DNA of 64,000 nt from Bryobacterales bacterium F-183 (GTDB lineage Bacteria > Acidobacteriota > Terriglobia > Bryobacterales > Bryobacteraceae), in NCBI GenBank assembly GCA_016865505.2, contig AP025252.1:1612001-1676000 (forward strand), read 5' to 3'. This document shows, one piece after another, positions 16,823 to 25,726 of this stretch (position 1 is its first letter; each line of letters starts with the position of its first letter). The position numbers and the translations under genes were made by a program. The notes under the pieces are model-generated. The model saw only the letters and a list, made by a program, of their open reading frames with translations. It was not told where the DNA came from and made no database searches.

Positions 16823-17695
16823 TTATTTCACCGTCACCAGGTAGGCCGTAACGTCGTGCATGTTCTTGTCTGTGTACACGGGGTAGAGTTCGCGGTGGGC
16901 GGCGAGGGGATCTTTCACTTCCACTTTGGGGATGTCGCCATTGCGGCGGATGGTGCGCTGCGTGCCGTCGGCATCGGCAATGGTGACGGTGAAGTCATCG
17001 ATGCGGATGAGCTTGCCTTCGAACTTCTGTCCGGTGGCGGTGGTGACGGTGGCGGTTACGGTGTTGCGCGGGGTTTGGGGCGCGGGTCCACGGCCGGAGC
17101 GGAACATGCCGGATACCCAGGTGTTCTGCAGGACGCGAGGATCGGAGATGCGGGTGGCAATGCCTTTGAGGTCGCCATCGATGGAGTGGCAGCTGGTGCA
17201 CTTGGCCTGGAAAAAAGCCTTGCCATCGGCGGCGTTGCCGACCAGGATCGACGGGGGTTCCATGGCGCTTGGGGGACGCCCCTGGCCGCCAATGGTGCCG
17301 AGTACGCTGCGGACGTAGGCGGCTACGGCATGGGCATCCTCTGGGCTCATGGGGATGGCGGGCATACCGCCGGCTTGCATGCTGCCTTGGATGACGGGTA
17401 CGATCTTTTCGCCCTTTTGGTCGCTAAGCGAGAGTTGGGAGCGGAGGAGGTTGGGTCCACCGATGTCGCCGCCGCGGAGATCGGCTCCGTGGCAGGCGCG
17501 GCAGGAGATGCCGTAGATCGATTTGCCGCGTTCGACTTGGGCGGGATCTTCTGGGGGACGCTGTTGTCCGGGAACGAAGCCTCCCACGCGCTGCGGAGGA
17601 CGTTGCTGGGGAGTGGCGGCTGCCGGAGGTTGCGCAAATGCGCCGGCCGCCGACAATGCCAGGATGGATGCTGCAAAGAGCCAGTTCGGTCTCAT
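16823..17695 (-). CDS. Exported di-haem c-type cytochrome
   Basis: A 290-residue protein with signal peptide MRPNWLFAASILALSAAGAFA, a Pro/Gln-rich linker and two cytochrome c domains: CRACH near residue 68 and CTSCH near residue 170. The C-terminal 100 residues form a beta-rich module (GQKFEGKLIRIDDFTVTI) seen in acidobacterial cytochromes beside quinoproteins. I set the start at 17695; the open frame extends upstream but only antisense to the regulator gene. It is followed 2 bases later by the quinoprotein gene and preceded 40 bases earlier by a regulator gene. It probably accepts electrons from the quinoprotein in the periplasm. Confidence 0.88.
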   Translation of the reverse strand: MRPNWLFAASILALSAAGAFAQPPAAATPQQRPPQRVGGFVPGQQRPPEDPAQVERGKSIYGISCRACHGADLRGGDIGGPNLLRSQLSLSDQKGEKIVPVIQGSMQAGGMPAIPMSPEDAHAVAAYVRSVLGTIGGQGRPPSAMEPPSILVGNAADGKAFFQAKCTSCHSIDGDLKGIATRISDPRVLQNTWVSGMFRSGRGPAPQTPRNTVTATVTTATGQKFEGKLIRIDDFTVTIADADGTQRTIRRNGDIPKVEVKDPLAAHRELYPVYTDKNMHDVTAYLVTVK

Positions 17696-17735
17696 TCTGA
17701 TTGTTACTAGTATGGCGAACTGTCTTGGGGCGGGG

Positions 17736-19475
17736 TTACAAACCGAGCAGTTTCGGCCCGTTTCCATGCTCAAAGGCATGCCTGGCGCTGGCGGTGCGGG
17801 CTTCGGCGGTGGCGAGCAGTTGGTGGAACTCCGGCAGATGGCAGAGGCCTTCAAAATACGCTTCGCGACGCCACGACGGTGCACAAAAGAAGCCCGATTG
17901 CAGGGCTTTTTGCAGCGAGTCCAATGCTGCGCTGTGGCGGCCGAGCTTTGCCAGAAGGCGCGCCCGGTAGTAGAAGCCCTCGGGGTCGGAGCCCTGGTGT
18001 CCGATCTCAAGGATTTGGTGCACGGCGTCTTTGTTGCGGCCGGACAGATAAGAGTCCAGCATTTCGAGCCATTGCCGCAGCAATGGGGGCAGGGCTTCGC
18101 GGCGGTTCCTAACCCGGCGTAGCGCCTCATCCTTCCGGCCGAGCGCATCGAGCGCCATGGCTTCCATGAACCCAGCTCGATCGGTACTCGACTGCAACGC
18201 CAGGTCGTACTGTCCCATGGCGAAATGGGTGTTCATGACCGAAGTTCGAACATTGGGGTCCAGGGCCTGTGCGGCCCGGTGTGCGGCGACCGATTCTTCG
18301 ACGAGCCCGGCGAAACGGCAAGCGTAGACGAGGCTTGTGTACAGATCGGGAACTGCCGCCGGGTGTTCCCGCAGGAGGCGCAACAAACGCACGATGGCCT
18401 CCGGAGCACGTCCCTGTTCCGTTTCATGAATCGCATAGAGGCCGTTGACGCCAGGCTGATTGGGGTTCAAGGCAAAGGCTTTGCGGTACGCCTCTTCCGC
18501 CAGGTTCCGATTGTTTTGGGAATCGTCGCCGAACTTGGCGAGGACGCGGTGACAGCCGGCCAGGCGGGCCCAGGCGGGAGCGTATGCGGGATCTTCGCGG
18601 ATACATTGCCTGTACATGTCGCGGGCCAGCGTGAGGTCCCGCATTTCGGAACTCAGATGGTTTCCGCGCAGGTAGAACTCGTAGGCGAGAGCCGTTGAGG
18701 GCGCGCCGGGCGCCGTCAAGGCAAGGCGTGGGAATAGCGATTGCGCGATGCGCTGCGACAGGTCGCCGTGCAGAGCGAAGATATCGCTCTGGGAGGCGGT
18801 GGCTGTGTGGCTCCATCGCACGGCGCCGGAGGGTGCGTCTGCCAGCTGTACAGTGATGCGCAGAGCATCACCGCAACGCAAGAGGGTACCGGTTACGATC
18901 GCGTCCACCTCGGCCGCCTGTGCGACGGCTGCAAAGTCCACGGCAAGATCGCCTCGCCAGCGTGAGGCAAAAGCCGTCGAACGCACGAGCAGGCCGGGTT
19001 GCGCCACCAACCAACTGGTGATGGCATCGGGCAGGCTGAAGGCGAGATAGGCGGTTTCGGCATCGGGTTGCAGTTGGTGGAACGGAAGTACGATCAGGCG
19101 GCGGGGTACAGCTAGCGATGTTGGACGTTCTTCGGGAGCGGCACCATCGTGCGTGACCTCCGCAATGAAGCGGTACCCGCGCCGTGCCTCCGTTTCGATG
19201 TAGCGGGGTTTGGACGGCGAGTCGCCCAGCGCTGCGCGAAGGCGCGTCACCGCGGCGTTCAAGCCCCGCTCGAAATCGACGAACGTGTCCCTGGGCCAGA
19301 GCAACTGCTTGAGTTGCTCCCGGTCCACCAGTTGCCCCGGGCGGGAAGTCAGCAGGCAAAGGATCGCCATGGGTTGCGTCTGCAGCCGGATGCGAACACC
19401 GTGCTTGCGCAGTTCACCAGACGCTTGTAACAGAACAAACGGCCCAAATCGCAGGGTCAGCTTCGGCGAAGCCAA
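17736..19475 (-). CDS. CadC-like winged-helix regulator with TPR domain
   Basis: A 579-residue regulator of the type abundant in Acidobacteria. Residues 1-105 form an OmpR/CadC-type winged helix (ERGLNAAVTRLRAALGD, then YIETEARRGYRF). Residues about 120-230 resemble the TolB-N/adenylate-cyclase-associated module (IVLPFHQLQPD), and the remainder is TPR repeats (YAPAWARLAG, then others). No membrane segment is evident. The start is TTG at 19475, lying in the left arm of a nested inverted repeat (19471-19527). The cytochrome and quinoprotein genes follow on the same strand 40 bases on and are candidate targets. Confidence 0.85.
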   Translation of the reverse strand: MASPKLTLRFGPFVLLQASGELRKHGVRIRLQTQPMAILCLLTSRPGQLVDREQLKQLLWPRDTFVDFERGLNAAVTRLRAALGDSPSKPRYIETEARRGYRFIAEVTHDGAAPEERPTSLAVPRRLIVLPFHQLQPDAETAYLAFSLPDAITSWLVAQPGLLVRSTAFASRWRGDLAVDFAAVAQAAEVDAIVTGTLLRCGDALRITVQLADAPSGAVRWSHTATASQSDIFALHGDLSQRIAQSLFPRLALTAPGAPSTALAYEFYLRGNHLSSEMRDLTLARDMYRQCIREDPAYAPAWARLAGCHRVLAKFGDDSQNNRNLAEEAYRKAFALNPNQPGVNGLYAIHETEQGRAPEAIVRLLRLLREHPAAVPDLYTSLVYACRFAGLVEESVAAHRAAQALDPNVRTSVMNTHFAMGQYDLALQSSTDRAGFMEAMALDALGRKDEALRRVRNRREALPPLLRQWLEMLDSYLSGRNKDAVHQILEIGHQGSDPEGFYYRARLLAKLGRHSAALDSLQKALQSGFFCAPSWRREAYFEGLCHLPEFHQLLATAEARTASARHAFEHGNGPKLLGL

Positions 19476-19527
19476 GGTATTTGATAGTAATCAACGGTTT
19501 ACACCGTTGCAATCATTTCACCTTGGC
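19471..19527. promoter_or_regulatory. Nested inverted repeat between divergent regulator and VOC genes
   Basis: Two perfect nested inverted repeats share one centre: GCCAAGGT (19471-19478) with ACCTTGGC (19520-19527), and CAACGGT (19492-19498) with ACCGTTG (19503-19509) around TTAC. The left outer arm includes the TTG start of the regulator. It could be the regulator's own operator or a structured leader. Confidence 0.55.
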
Positions 19528-19566
19528 GCCATCGACTTGCGGGGGATCTGGTCGCAAGATGCCTGT

Positions 19567-19944
19567 ATGTCCTCTACACAACAACAACACCCAGTCGTTT
19601 TCGGAATGACCAGCGTCGCGCAGGACCTGGATCAGGCGAAAGCTTTTTACTCAAGCATCTATCCCTACGAGATCGCCGACTGCAGCTTCGCCGGCATCCC
19701 GTTCTTTTCGATCCTAAAGGACGGCAACGCCCTGGTTTGCGTGTTCCAGAGTGGGCCGGATAATCCGATCACCGGTACGGTACCAGTGCTTCGTGTCGAC
19801 TCGGTTGCCGGATACTTGCCAACGCTTCACAGCATAGGAGCCACGGTGCTGATCGACAATTCTGTCTGTCCCGCCACAAACACGAGATTTGCGCTGTGCG
19901 CGGATAAGGAGGGGAATCAGTTCATCGTGAAGGAAGCGGCTTAG
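19567..19944 (+). CDS. VOC (glyoxalase/bleomycin-resistance) superfamily protein
   Basis: A 125-residue single-domain VOC protein: beta-alpha-beta-beta-beta modules are suggested by VVFGMTSVAQDLDQAKAFYS and ALCADKEGNQFIV, the usual closing D-x-x-G-N motif. The ATG at 19567 begins where homology begins. It is divergent from the regulator gene; the last 23 bases overlap the convergent transporter gene. The substrate is unknown; such proteins are often dioxygenases, isomerases or antibiotic-binding proteins. Confidence 0.8.
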   Translation: MSSTQQQHPVVFGMTSVAQDLDQAKAFYSSIYPYEIADCSFAGIPFFSILKDGNALVCVFQSGPDNPITGTVPVLRVDSVAGYLPTLHSIGATVLIDNSVCPATNTRFALCADKEGNQFIVKEAA

Positions 19945-20836
19945 GCTCCCGCTTCATAAACCATGCCCCTAACAGGCACACGGCGCCGCCAAGGATCGCG
20001 ATGGGTTCAACGCGTTCGTTGCGGAGGAGTACGCCGAGGATGAGGGCGACGACGGGGATCAAAAATGTGGTGCCGGAGGCTCGGGCTGCGCCATATTTGC
20101 CTGCGGCCATGGCCATGAGTACGTTGGCGATGGCGGTGCCGAGGGAGCCGAGGGCAAGCAGGGACAGCACGGGCGCGAGTTGCCAGTTGGCGTGCATGAC
20201 ATCGGGGATGCCGAGGGGTGCGGTGAGGATGAGTCCCACGGCCTGGGCTCGCCAGATGACGGGGATGGCGCCGTATTCCTGCTGTAAGGATCTGGCGATG
20301 GAGAGGGCGAAGCCGTAGGAGATGAGGGCGGCGAGGATCATGACGACGCCGAGAGGGCTGTTTTGTCCTTCATTGGCGGCGGGGATGGCCATGAGTACGG
20401 TGCCGAACAAGCCTACGGCGATGCCGATCATGACGTTGCGGCCGGGCCACGCTTTGAGCAGGTACGACGCGACGAGGGTGGCGAAGAGGGGGTTGGCGCC
20501 GTTGAGCATCCCGGTCATGGCGGAGGAGACGCGCTGTTCGGCATAGGGAAACATGGTGAGCGGGAAGGCGAACCAGAGCAGGCCGAGCAGGAGGATGCGG
20601 GTCCACGCAGATTTGCCGATGGTGACGTTGCGCGCGGCGGGGAAACAGGCGAGGGTGGCGAAGCCGATGAGGATACGCAGGAAGGCTACGCCATTGGGGC
20701 CGACGGAGCGCAAGCCTTCTGCGATGAAGAGGAAGGAGGCTCCCCAGATCAGGCCGGGGACGATGAGGAGGAGCCAGCCGGCTTGTTGCGGTAACAAGCT
20801 CTTAGGATGGCATGGGCGGCGAAAAGGATTCGCCAT
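19922..20836 (-). CDS. DMT-superfamily (EamA) transporter
   Basis: A 304-residue inner-membrane protein with ten predicted segments arranged as two EamA repeats (LIWGASFLFIAEGL near the start; WRAQAVGLILTAPLG in the second half). EamA proteins export amino acids, metabolites or drugs. The C-terminus is basic (FMKREPKPLPSR). The start at 20836 is uncertain because nothing resembling a strong SD is visible. It is divergent from the AhpD-like gene that starts at 20881. Confidence 0.85.
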   Translation of the reverse strand: MANPFRRPCHPKSLLPQQAGWLLLIVPGLIWGASFLFIAEGLRSVGPNGVAFLRILIGFATLACFPAARNVTIGKSAWTRILLLGLLWFAFPLTMFPYAEQRVSSAMTGMLNGANPLFATLVASYLLKAWPGRNVMIGIAVGLFGTVLMAIPAANEGQNSPLGVVMILAALISYGFALSIARSLQQEYGAIPVIWRAQAVGLILTAPLGIPDVMHANWQLAPVLSLLALGSLGTAIANVLMAMAAGKYGAARASGTTFLIPVVALILGVLLRNERVEPIAILGGAVCLLGAWFMKREPKPLPSR

Positions 20837-20880
20837 TTTCGGCTGTCACAGTGGCGAATGGTGAATCGTCTTGTGGGTGT

Positions 20881-21333
20881 ATGCAAGCCAGAATGAAGAA
20901 CCCGGCGGCCAGGGTTCCTAAAGTGATGCAGGCCGCTTATGCACTGGGTGCTGCGGTGAAGGAAAGTACAGTGCCGGCGAAGACGCTCAAGATGATTCAT
21001 CTGCGAGCGAGCCAGATCAACAACTGCGGCTTTTGCGTGGATATGCACGCGAAGGAGTTGCAGGCGATGGGCGAGACGCTGGAGCGAGTGGTGTCGATCG
21101 CGGCGTGGCGGGATACGCCGTACTATAGCGAGGCGGAGCGTGCGGTGTTGGCGTTGACGGAGAGTGCGACGAGGCTCGCGGACCGGTCGGATGCGGTGCC
21201 GGATGAGGTGTGGGAGGAAGTGAAGCGTCACTACGATGAGGACCAGATTGCGAGTCTGTTGTTGAATGTGGCGATGATTAACTTTTGGAACCGGCTGACG
21301 GTGAGTGTACGGCAGGTGGCGGGGACGATGTGA
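20881..21333 (+). CDS. AhpD-like / carboxymuconolactone decarboxylase family protein
   Basis: A 150-residue CMD-family protein with the AhpD-type motif NNCGFCVDMHAKEL: the redox Cys pair C52 and C55 and the proton-relay H59. The N-terminus (MQARMKNPAARVPKVMQA) is the usual beginning of this group, so ATG 20881 is preferred over an upstream in-frame GTG-like extension. Members reduce peroxide-damaged partners or act as alkylhydroperoxidases. The product is probably cytoplasmic. Confidence 0.88.
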   Translation: MQARMKNPAARVPKVMQAAYALGAAVKESTVPAKTLKMIHLRASQINNCGFCVDMHAKELQAMGETLERVVSIAAWRDTPYYSEAERAVLALTESATRLADRSDAVPDEVWEEVKRHYDEDQIASLLLNVAMINFWNRLTVSVRQVAGTM

Positions 21334-21353
21334 GCCGGTAAAATAGGAGAGTA

Positions 21354-21617
21354 ATGGCTCTGGATTTACAAGAAGAGCGTAAACAAGCGCATGCAATGAT
21401 CGACTTGCTGGCGCCCGCACAGCTTGGCGCCGTGCGGACGCTGCTTGAAACGATGGTGCCGACGCTTGAGCAATCCCTCGCTTCGGCACCGGTCGATACC
21501 GAGGAATTGACGGAGGAGACTGCGGCAGCGATTCACGAAGCATATGCTTCGCTGGATCGCGGCGAAGGCATTCCTCACGACGAGATACTTCGCGAGTTCG
21601 GACTGCTTCGTCCGTGA
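21354..21617 (+). CDS. Antitoxin-like protein beside a toxin remnant
   Basis: An 87-residue acidic protein (many Glu/Asp, ending HDEILREFGL). It resembles the C-terminal parts of antitoxins for ParE/RelE toxins, in which an HDEV/HDEI-x-x-x-F/L segment closes the protein. A TAAAAT box (21339-21344) sits 9 bases before the ATG. Its stop overlaps a GTG at 21614, where the toxin would be expected, but only the 3' part of a toxin frame follows. Family assignment rests on the tail motif and the neighbour. Confidence 0.65.
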   Translation: MALDLQEERKQAHAMIDLLAPAQLGAVRTLLETMVPTLEQSLASAPVDTEELTEETAAAIHEAYASLDRGEGIPHDEILREFGLLRP

Positions 21618-21630
21618 GTGCCGGTAGTAG

Positions 21631-21786
21631 CGGGCGCCGCGAAGTGGTGATGTCGTCAAGCTAAAGCCGCCACTTCCGGGTTTTCGTCTCCGGTGTGGGG
21701 AGTATCGGCTGTTGTTTCGCCACCAATCAAACAACTCAGTCGTAGAAATCGCGCGTGTCCAACATCGCCGCGAGGCGTATCGGTAG
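21631..21786 (+). pseudogene. ParE/RelE-type toxin remnant lacking its N-terminus
   Basis: From 21631 a short open frame reads RAPRSGDVVKLKPPLPGFRL, then RCGEYRLLF and finally VQHRREAYR before TAG at 21784-21786. That is the C-terminal half of a ParE/RelE toxin (GDV-x-KL-x-PP-x-GFRLR-x-G-x-YR ... HRREAYR). Two in-frame TAG codons at 21625 and 21628 precede it and no start with a matching N-terminus is present, so about 35 codons appear deleted. The toxin is therefore inactive and the antitoxin is an orphan. Confidence 0.7.
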
Positions 21787-21791
21787 CGTTG

Positions 21792-24700
21792 TCAGGCGTG
21801 TTGGCCTACTAAGCCTAGGATCGTGCTGCCGTATTGTTTGACGATTCTTGCCGACACTCCCTTTACTTCTGTGAGGTCTTCCAGGGTGGACGGTTGGTCG
21901 TCGGCGATGGATTCCAGGGCTTTGTCGGTCAGGATTCGGAAGGCTGGAACTGAGGACTTCTTGGCTTCTGCCAGGCGCCACTTTTTTAGGGCGTCCACCA
22001 ACGGCGAGGCTACTTTTTCCTTGGACTTTTTGGTCTTCTTTGCCAGGGCAGCCTTGGCGGAGGCTCGCTTGGCGGAGGGCTTGTCGTTCTCTACCTGATC
22101 TGTCATCAGGAACTCGGGGGCTTTGGCGAACTCGAGTCCTTTTGGGGTGATCTGGGCGGACTTGTAGGCGATACTGCGGCCGTCCTTCTCAAACGTTTCC
22201 TGGTTGAGTTGGACGAGGCCGGCTCGGGCGAGGCCTCCGATGATTCGTTCGAAATTGTTGCGATCGAGCGCGGCGCTTCCCGCCTGGGTGTGGAGTTTGC
22301 CGGTGCTGATGGAGTCCACTTTGGTGAGGACGTCGAGGGCGGCTACGGCTACGGCGTGTTCGAGGCCGGTGGGTTCGCGGAAGACGGTGGCCACGGCTTG
22401 GTCGGGCGCGCAGAAGTCGCAGATGCCGCAGGCGCGGCGGGAGTCCGTACGGTCGCCGAAGTGGGCGACCAGGGCCGACATACGGCAGATGCCGCTTTCG
22501 GCGTAGCGGAGCATTTGTTCGAGTTGCGCGACTTTTTGATCGCGCTGGATCTGGTAGGAATCGCGCCAGACGACGGGGCCTTTGGAGACGGCGTCGTTGG
22601 AGTCCACTTGGGCTCCGCCGTGGATCCAGAGTTTTTCGAGGGCTGCTGCGACCACTTCTTCGTCTACGGCGCGGAACTTGCGGGCGAGGGCTTCGCGATC
22701 GATGGGTTGGTCATCGGGCAGGGCCTTGTAGATCTTTTCGACCAGGCTTACCTCTGGATAGTTGCGATCGAAGAACCAGTCATGCGTGCGGCGGTCTGCG
22801 TAGGACTGCATGAGGATGGCTCGCGAGGGTTGCCCGTCGCGTCCGGCACGGCCGATTTCCTGATAGTAGGACTCGATGCTGCCGGGGGTCGAGGTGTGGA
22901 TGACCGTGCGGATGTCCGGCTTGTCGATTCCCATGCCGAAGGCGATGGTGGCGGTGATGACTTCGAGCTTGCCGCTTAGGAAAGCAGTCTGGACGGCGGC
23001 GCGCTTCTTGGGGTCGAGGCCGGCGTGATAAGCGGCGGCGGGGTAGTGACGGTTGAGGTCCTGCGCGAGGGCTTCGGTTTCCTTGCGGGAGGGCGCGTAG
23101 ACGATGGCGGGGCGGCGGCCGGGGTCGCGGAGGAGTTCGTCGACCAGGGATGGGCGGCGGCCGAGGATGACTTCGACGACTTCGATGGCAATGTTGTCGC
23201 GGCGGAAGCCTTGTACGAAACGCTGTCCGCCGAGGCCCAGTTGTTGCGCGATGTCCTTTTGCACGATGGGTGCGGCGGTTGCCGTCATGGCGATCACCGG
23301 GGTGGGGCGGAAGCGCGGGAGATGCTGGCCGAGCATGCGGTAGTCGGGGCGGAAGTCATGACCCCATTGCGAAATACAGTGGGCTTCGTCGATGGCGATT
23401 AACGCGGGCTTGCGCTTGGCGAGCATCTCCGGGAAGCCGGGGACACGGAGGCGTTCGGGGGCGATGAAAAGGAAGTCGAGTTGTCCGGCGAGGTAGTCGA
23501 TGCAGACCTGGCGTGAGGCGGCGCGGTCGCGACCGGAGTGGATCGCCTCGGCGCGGAAGCCTTTTTCGCGCATCTTGGCGACCTGGTCGTCCATCAATGC
23601 GATCAATGGACTGATGACGAGGGTGGTGCCGCCGCGGGCGATGCCGGGGAGTTGGTAGCAGAGCGATTTGCCTGCGCCGGTGGGCATGACGAGCAGCGCG
23701 TCTTCACCGTTCGTGACGGCTTGGCAGACCTTTTCCTGGGCAGGGCGGAAGCCGTCGTAGCCGAAGCGAGACCGCAGGATTTCGCGCAAATCGCCGGGGT
23801 TTTCGGCTGGTGGCGCGGGCCGCGCCGGGGGGAGTACCGGTGCGGGCGGAGGTACGGCGAGTTTGGTGGGCGGAGGCGCCGTGAGGACCTTGCCGACGAC
23901 ATCGACGACGTACTTTTCGATGCCCTGCATGAAGGGGTTGAGCGGTTCCGCGCCTTTGTGGATGCGCTGGAGCTTGGCTTCCCACTGGCCTGTCATGACC
24001 GGGCTCTTGACTTCCGGATGTACCGCCTCGATGAGCTTGATGCCTTTGTCGGTGGCGGCGAGGGTTTTCCCTTGGCGTTCGGCGTACTCGCGTTCTAGCA
24101 GGACTTCGATGATCGCGGCGCGGGTGGCGGGCGTACCGAGTCCGTTCTCTTTCATCGCGTCGGAGAGTTCTTTTTCGTCGAGGGTCTTGCCGGCAGTTTC
24201 CATGGCCGTGAGCAAGGTGGCCTCCGTAAAGCGCTTGGGCGGGCGGGTCTTTTTGCGCGTCGCGTCGGCGTCGAGGACTTCCTGTTCCTGATTGACGCGG
24301 AGGATTTCCGGCAGCGCGGGGTCTTCTTCTTTTTTCTTCTTTTCGGGCGCGAGGTCGAGGACCTTCCAGCCTTGCTGCAGGACGACGGTGCCGGTGGAGT
24401 AGTAGCGATCGATGACTGACGGTGGGTTGTCGATGCGGGTGATGACCTTGGTGATGGCCGTGATGTACTCGTCGTGCCAAGCCATGAGGAGGCGTCGGCA
24501 GATGAGGTCGTAGATGCGGGCCTCGTCGGGTGAAAGCTGTGAGCGATCCTTGCGTACGGTGGTGGGCAGGATGGCGTGGTGGTCACTGACTTTGGCGTCG
24601 TCGATGTAGCGCTTGGTGAGCGGGCGTTCGCCGGTGCCGGGTGCGATGTCTTTGGCCGGGTAGGCATCGCGAACGGCCTTGACGATGGCGGGTAGCGTGC

Positions 24701-25718
24701 GGCCGACGTCAGCGGAGAGGTGGCGGCTGTCGGTACGCGGGTAGCTGATGAGCTTGTGCTTTTCGTAGAGCGCCTGGGCGAGTTCGAGGGTTTTTTGCGC
24801 GCTGAAGCCGAACAGGCGATTGGCGTGGCGTTGGAGCTCCGTCAGATCGTAGAGCAGCGGCGGGGCCATGCGCTGCGTTTCGCCTTCCAGAGACTCGATG
24901 TAGGCTTTGCCGGTTCTGGCGCGGGCGGCGATTTCGGCGGCTTCTTTGCCGTCAGCATCGAGGCGAGTGTCGCCGGTGGCGTCGCCACGGAACCAGGTGC
25001 CTTTGTACTTGGACTTGCCTTTGTCGGGCGAGAATGTGGCGATGACTTCGAAGTAGTCTTCGACGACGAATTCGCGAATTTCGAGTTCGCGTTCGACCAG
25101 CATGGCGAGGGTCGGGGTTTGGACACGGCCTACGGAGAGCTTGTCGTTGAAGGCGATCGAGTAGGCACGGGAGAGGTTCATGCCGACGAGCCAGTCGGCA
25201 CGGCTACGGCCTCGCGCGGCATCGGCGAGGGGATCGTAGGCGGCGCCGGGCTTCATCGTCGCGAGGCCTTCGCGAATGGCTTCCGGTGTGAGCGATGAGA
25301 TCCAGAGGCGGTCTACGGGCTTGTTGCACTGGGAGGCCTCGTAGATGTAGCGGAAGATGAGTTCGCCTTCGCGTCCGGCGTCGGTGGCGCAGATGATGCG
25401 TCCGACTTTGGACGAGGTGAGGATCCGGCAGACGGTGTCGAACTGGTCCTTGGTGCGGTCGTAGACGACGAGGGGCCAGGATTCGGGGAGGATGGGCAGG
25501 AGGTCGCGCCGCCAGGACTTCCATTCGGGGCGCATCTCATGGGGCTGCGCGAGGCTGACGAGGTGTCCGATGGCCCAAGTGACCACATGTCCATTGCCAT
25601 GGAGGAAACCATCGCCCTGCTTAGAGGCTCCAACTACGCGGGCAATGTCGCGCGCTACCGAGGGCTTTTCCGCTACGATTGCGACTGTCTGCTGCAGTTC
25701 CAACCTTTCTATTTTCAC
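21792..25718 (-). CDS. Fused DNA topoisomerase III - RecQ helicase
   Basis: One 1308-residue reading frame. Residues about 10-600 are a type IA topoisomerase III: TOPRIM start VAEKPSVARDIA, ATDAGREGELIF, and the active-site Tyr near residue 326 in SYPRTDSRHL. A Pro-rich linker (about 605-645) leads to a complete RecQ: Walker A MPTGAGKSLCYQLP near residue 678, DEAH in AIDEAHCISQWGHDFRPDY near 774, the zinc cysteines (ending ACGICDFC), a winged helix, and a C-terminal HRDC domain (about residues 1225-1300). RecQ and Topo III normally act as separate proteins in decatenation and double Holliday junction dissolution. No frameshift or stop separates the halves. Confidence 0.92.
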   Translation of the reverse strand: MKIERLELQQTVAIVAEKPSVARDIARVVGASKQGDGFLHGNGHVVTWAIGHLVSLAQPHEMRPEWKSWRRDLLPILPESWPLVVYDRTKDQFDTVCRILTSSKVGRIICATDAGREGELIFRYIYEASQCNKPVDRLWISSLTPEAIREGLATMKPGAAYDPLADAARGRSRADWLVGMNLSRAYSIAFNDKLSVGRVQTPTLAMLVERELEIREFVVEDYFEVIATFSPDKGKSKYKGTWFRGDATGDTRLDADGKEAAEIAARARTGKAYIESLEGETQRMAPPLLYDLTELQRHANRLFGFSAQKTLELAQALYEKHKLISYPRTDSRHLSADVGRTLPAIVKAVRDAYPAKDIAPGTGERPLTKRYIDDAKVSDHHAILPTTVRKDRSQLSPDEARIYDLICRRLLMAWHDEYITAITKVITRIDNPPSVIDRYYSTGTVVLQQGWKVLDLAPEKKKKEEDPALPEILRVNQEQEVLDADATRKKTRPPKRFTEATLLTAMETAGKTLDEKELSDAMKENGLGTPATRAAIIEVLLEREYAERQGKTLAATDKGIKLIEAVHPEVKSPVMTGQWEAKLQRIHKGAEPLNPFMQGIEKYVVDVVGKVLTAPPPTKLAVPPPAPVLPPARPAPPAENPGDLREILRSRFGYDGFRPAQEKVCQAVTNGEDALLVMPTGAGKSLCYQLPGIARGGTTLVISPLIALMDDQVAKMREKGFRAEAIHSGRDRAASRQVCIDYLAGQLDFLFIAPERLRVPGFPEMLAKRKPALIAIDEAHCISQWGHDFRPDYRMLGQHLPRFRPTPVIAMTATAAPIVQKDIAQQLGLGGQRFVQGFRRDNIAIEVVEVILGRRPSLVDELLRDPGRRPAIVYAPSRKETEALAQDLNRHYPAAAYHAGLDPKKRAAVQTAFLSGKLEVITATIAFGMGIDKPDIRTVIHTSTPGSIESYYQEIGRAGRDGQPSRAILMQSYADRRTHDWFFDRNYPEVSLVEKIYKALPDDQPIDREALARKFRAVDEEVVAAALEKLWIHGGAQVDSNDAVSKGPVVWRDSYQIQRDQKVAQLEQMLRYAESGICRMSALVAHFGDRTDSRRACGICDFCAPDQAVATVFREPTGLEHAVAVAALDVLTKVDSISTGKLHTQAGSAALDRNNFERIIGGLARAGLVQLNQETFEKDGRSIAYKSAQITPKGLEFAKAPEFLMTDQVENDKPSAKRASAKAALAKKTKKSKEKVASPLVDALKKWRLAEAKKSSVPAFRILTDKALESIADDQPSTLEDLTEVKGVSARIVKQYGSTILGLVGQHA

Positions 25719-25726
25719 CGATCCTT

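Noticed and set aside
5604-20000. Convergent gene overlaps (5604-5635, 8046-8062, 19922-19944) as regulatory antisense
   Set aside because: Short 3' overlaps are common in compact genomes and nothing else suggests regulation.
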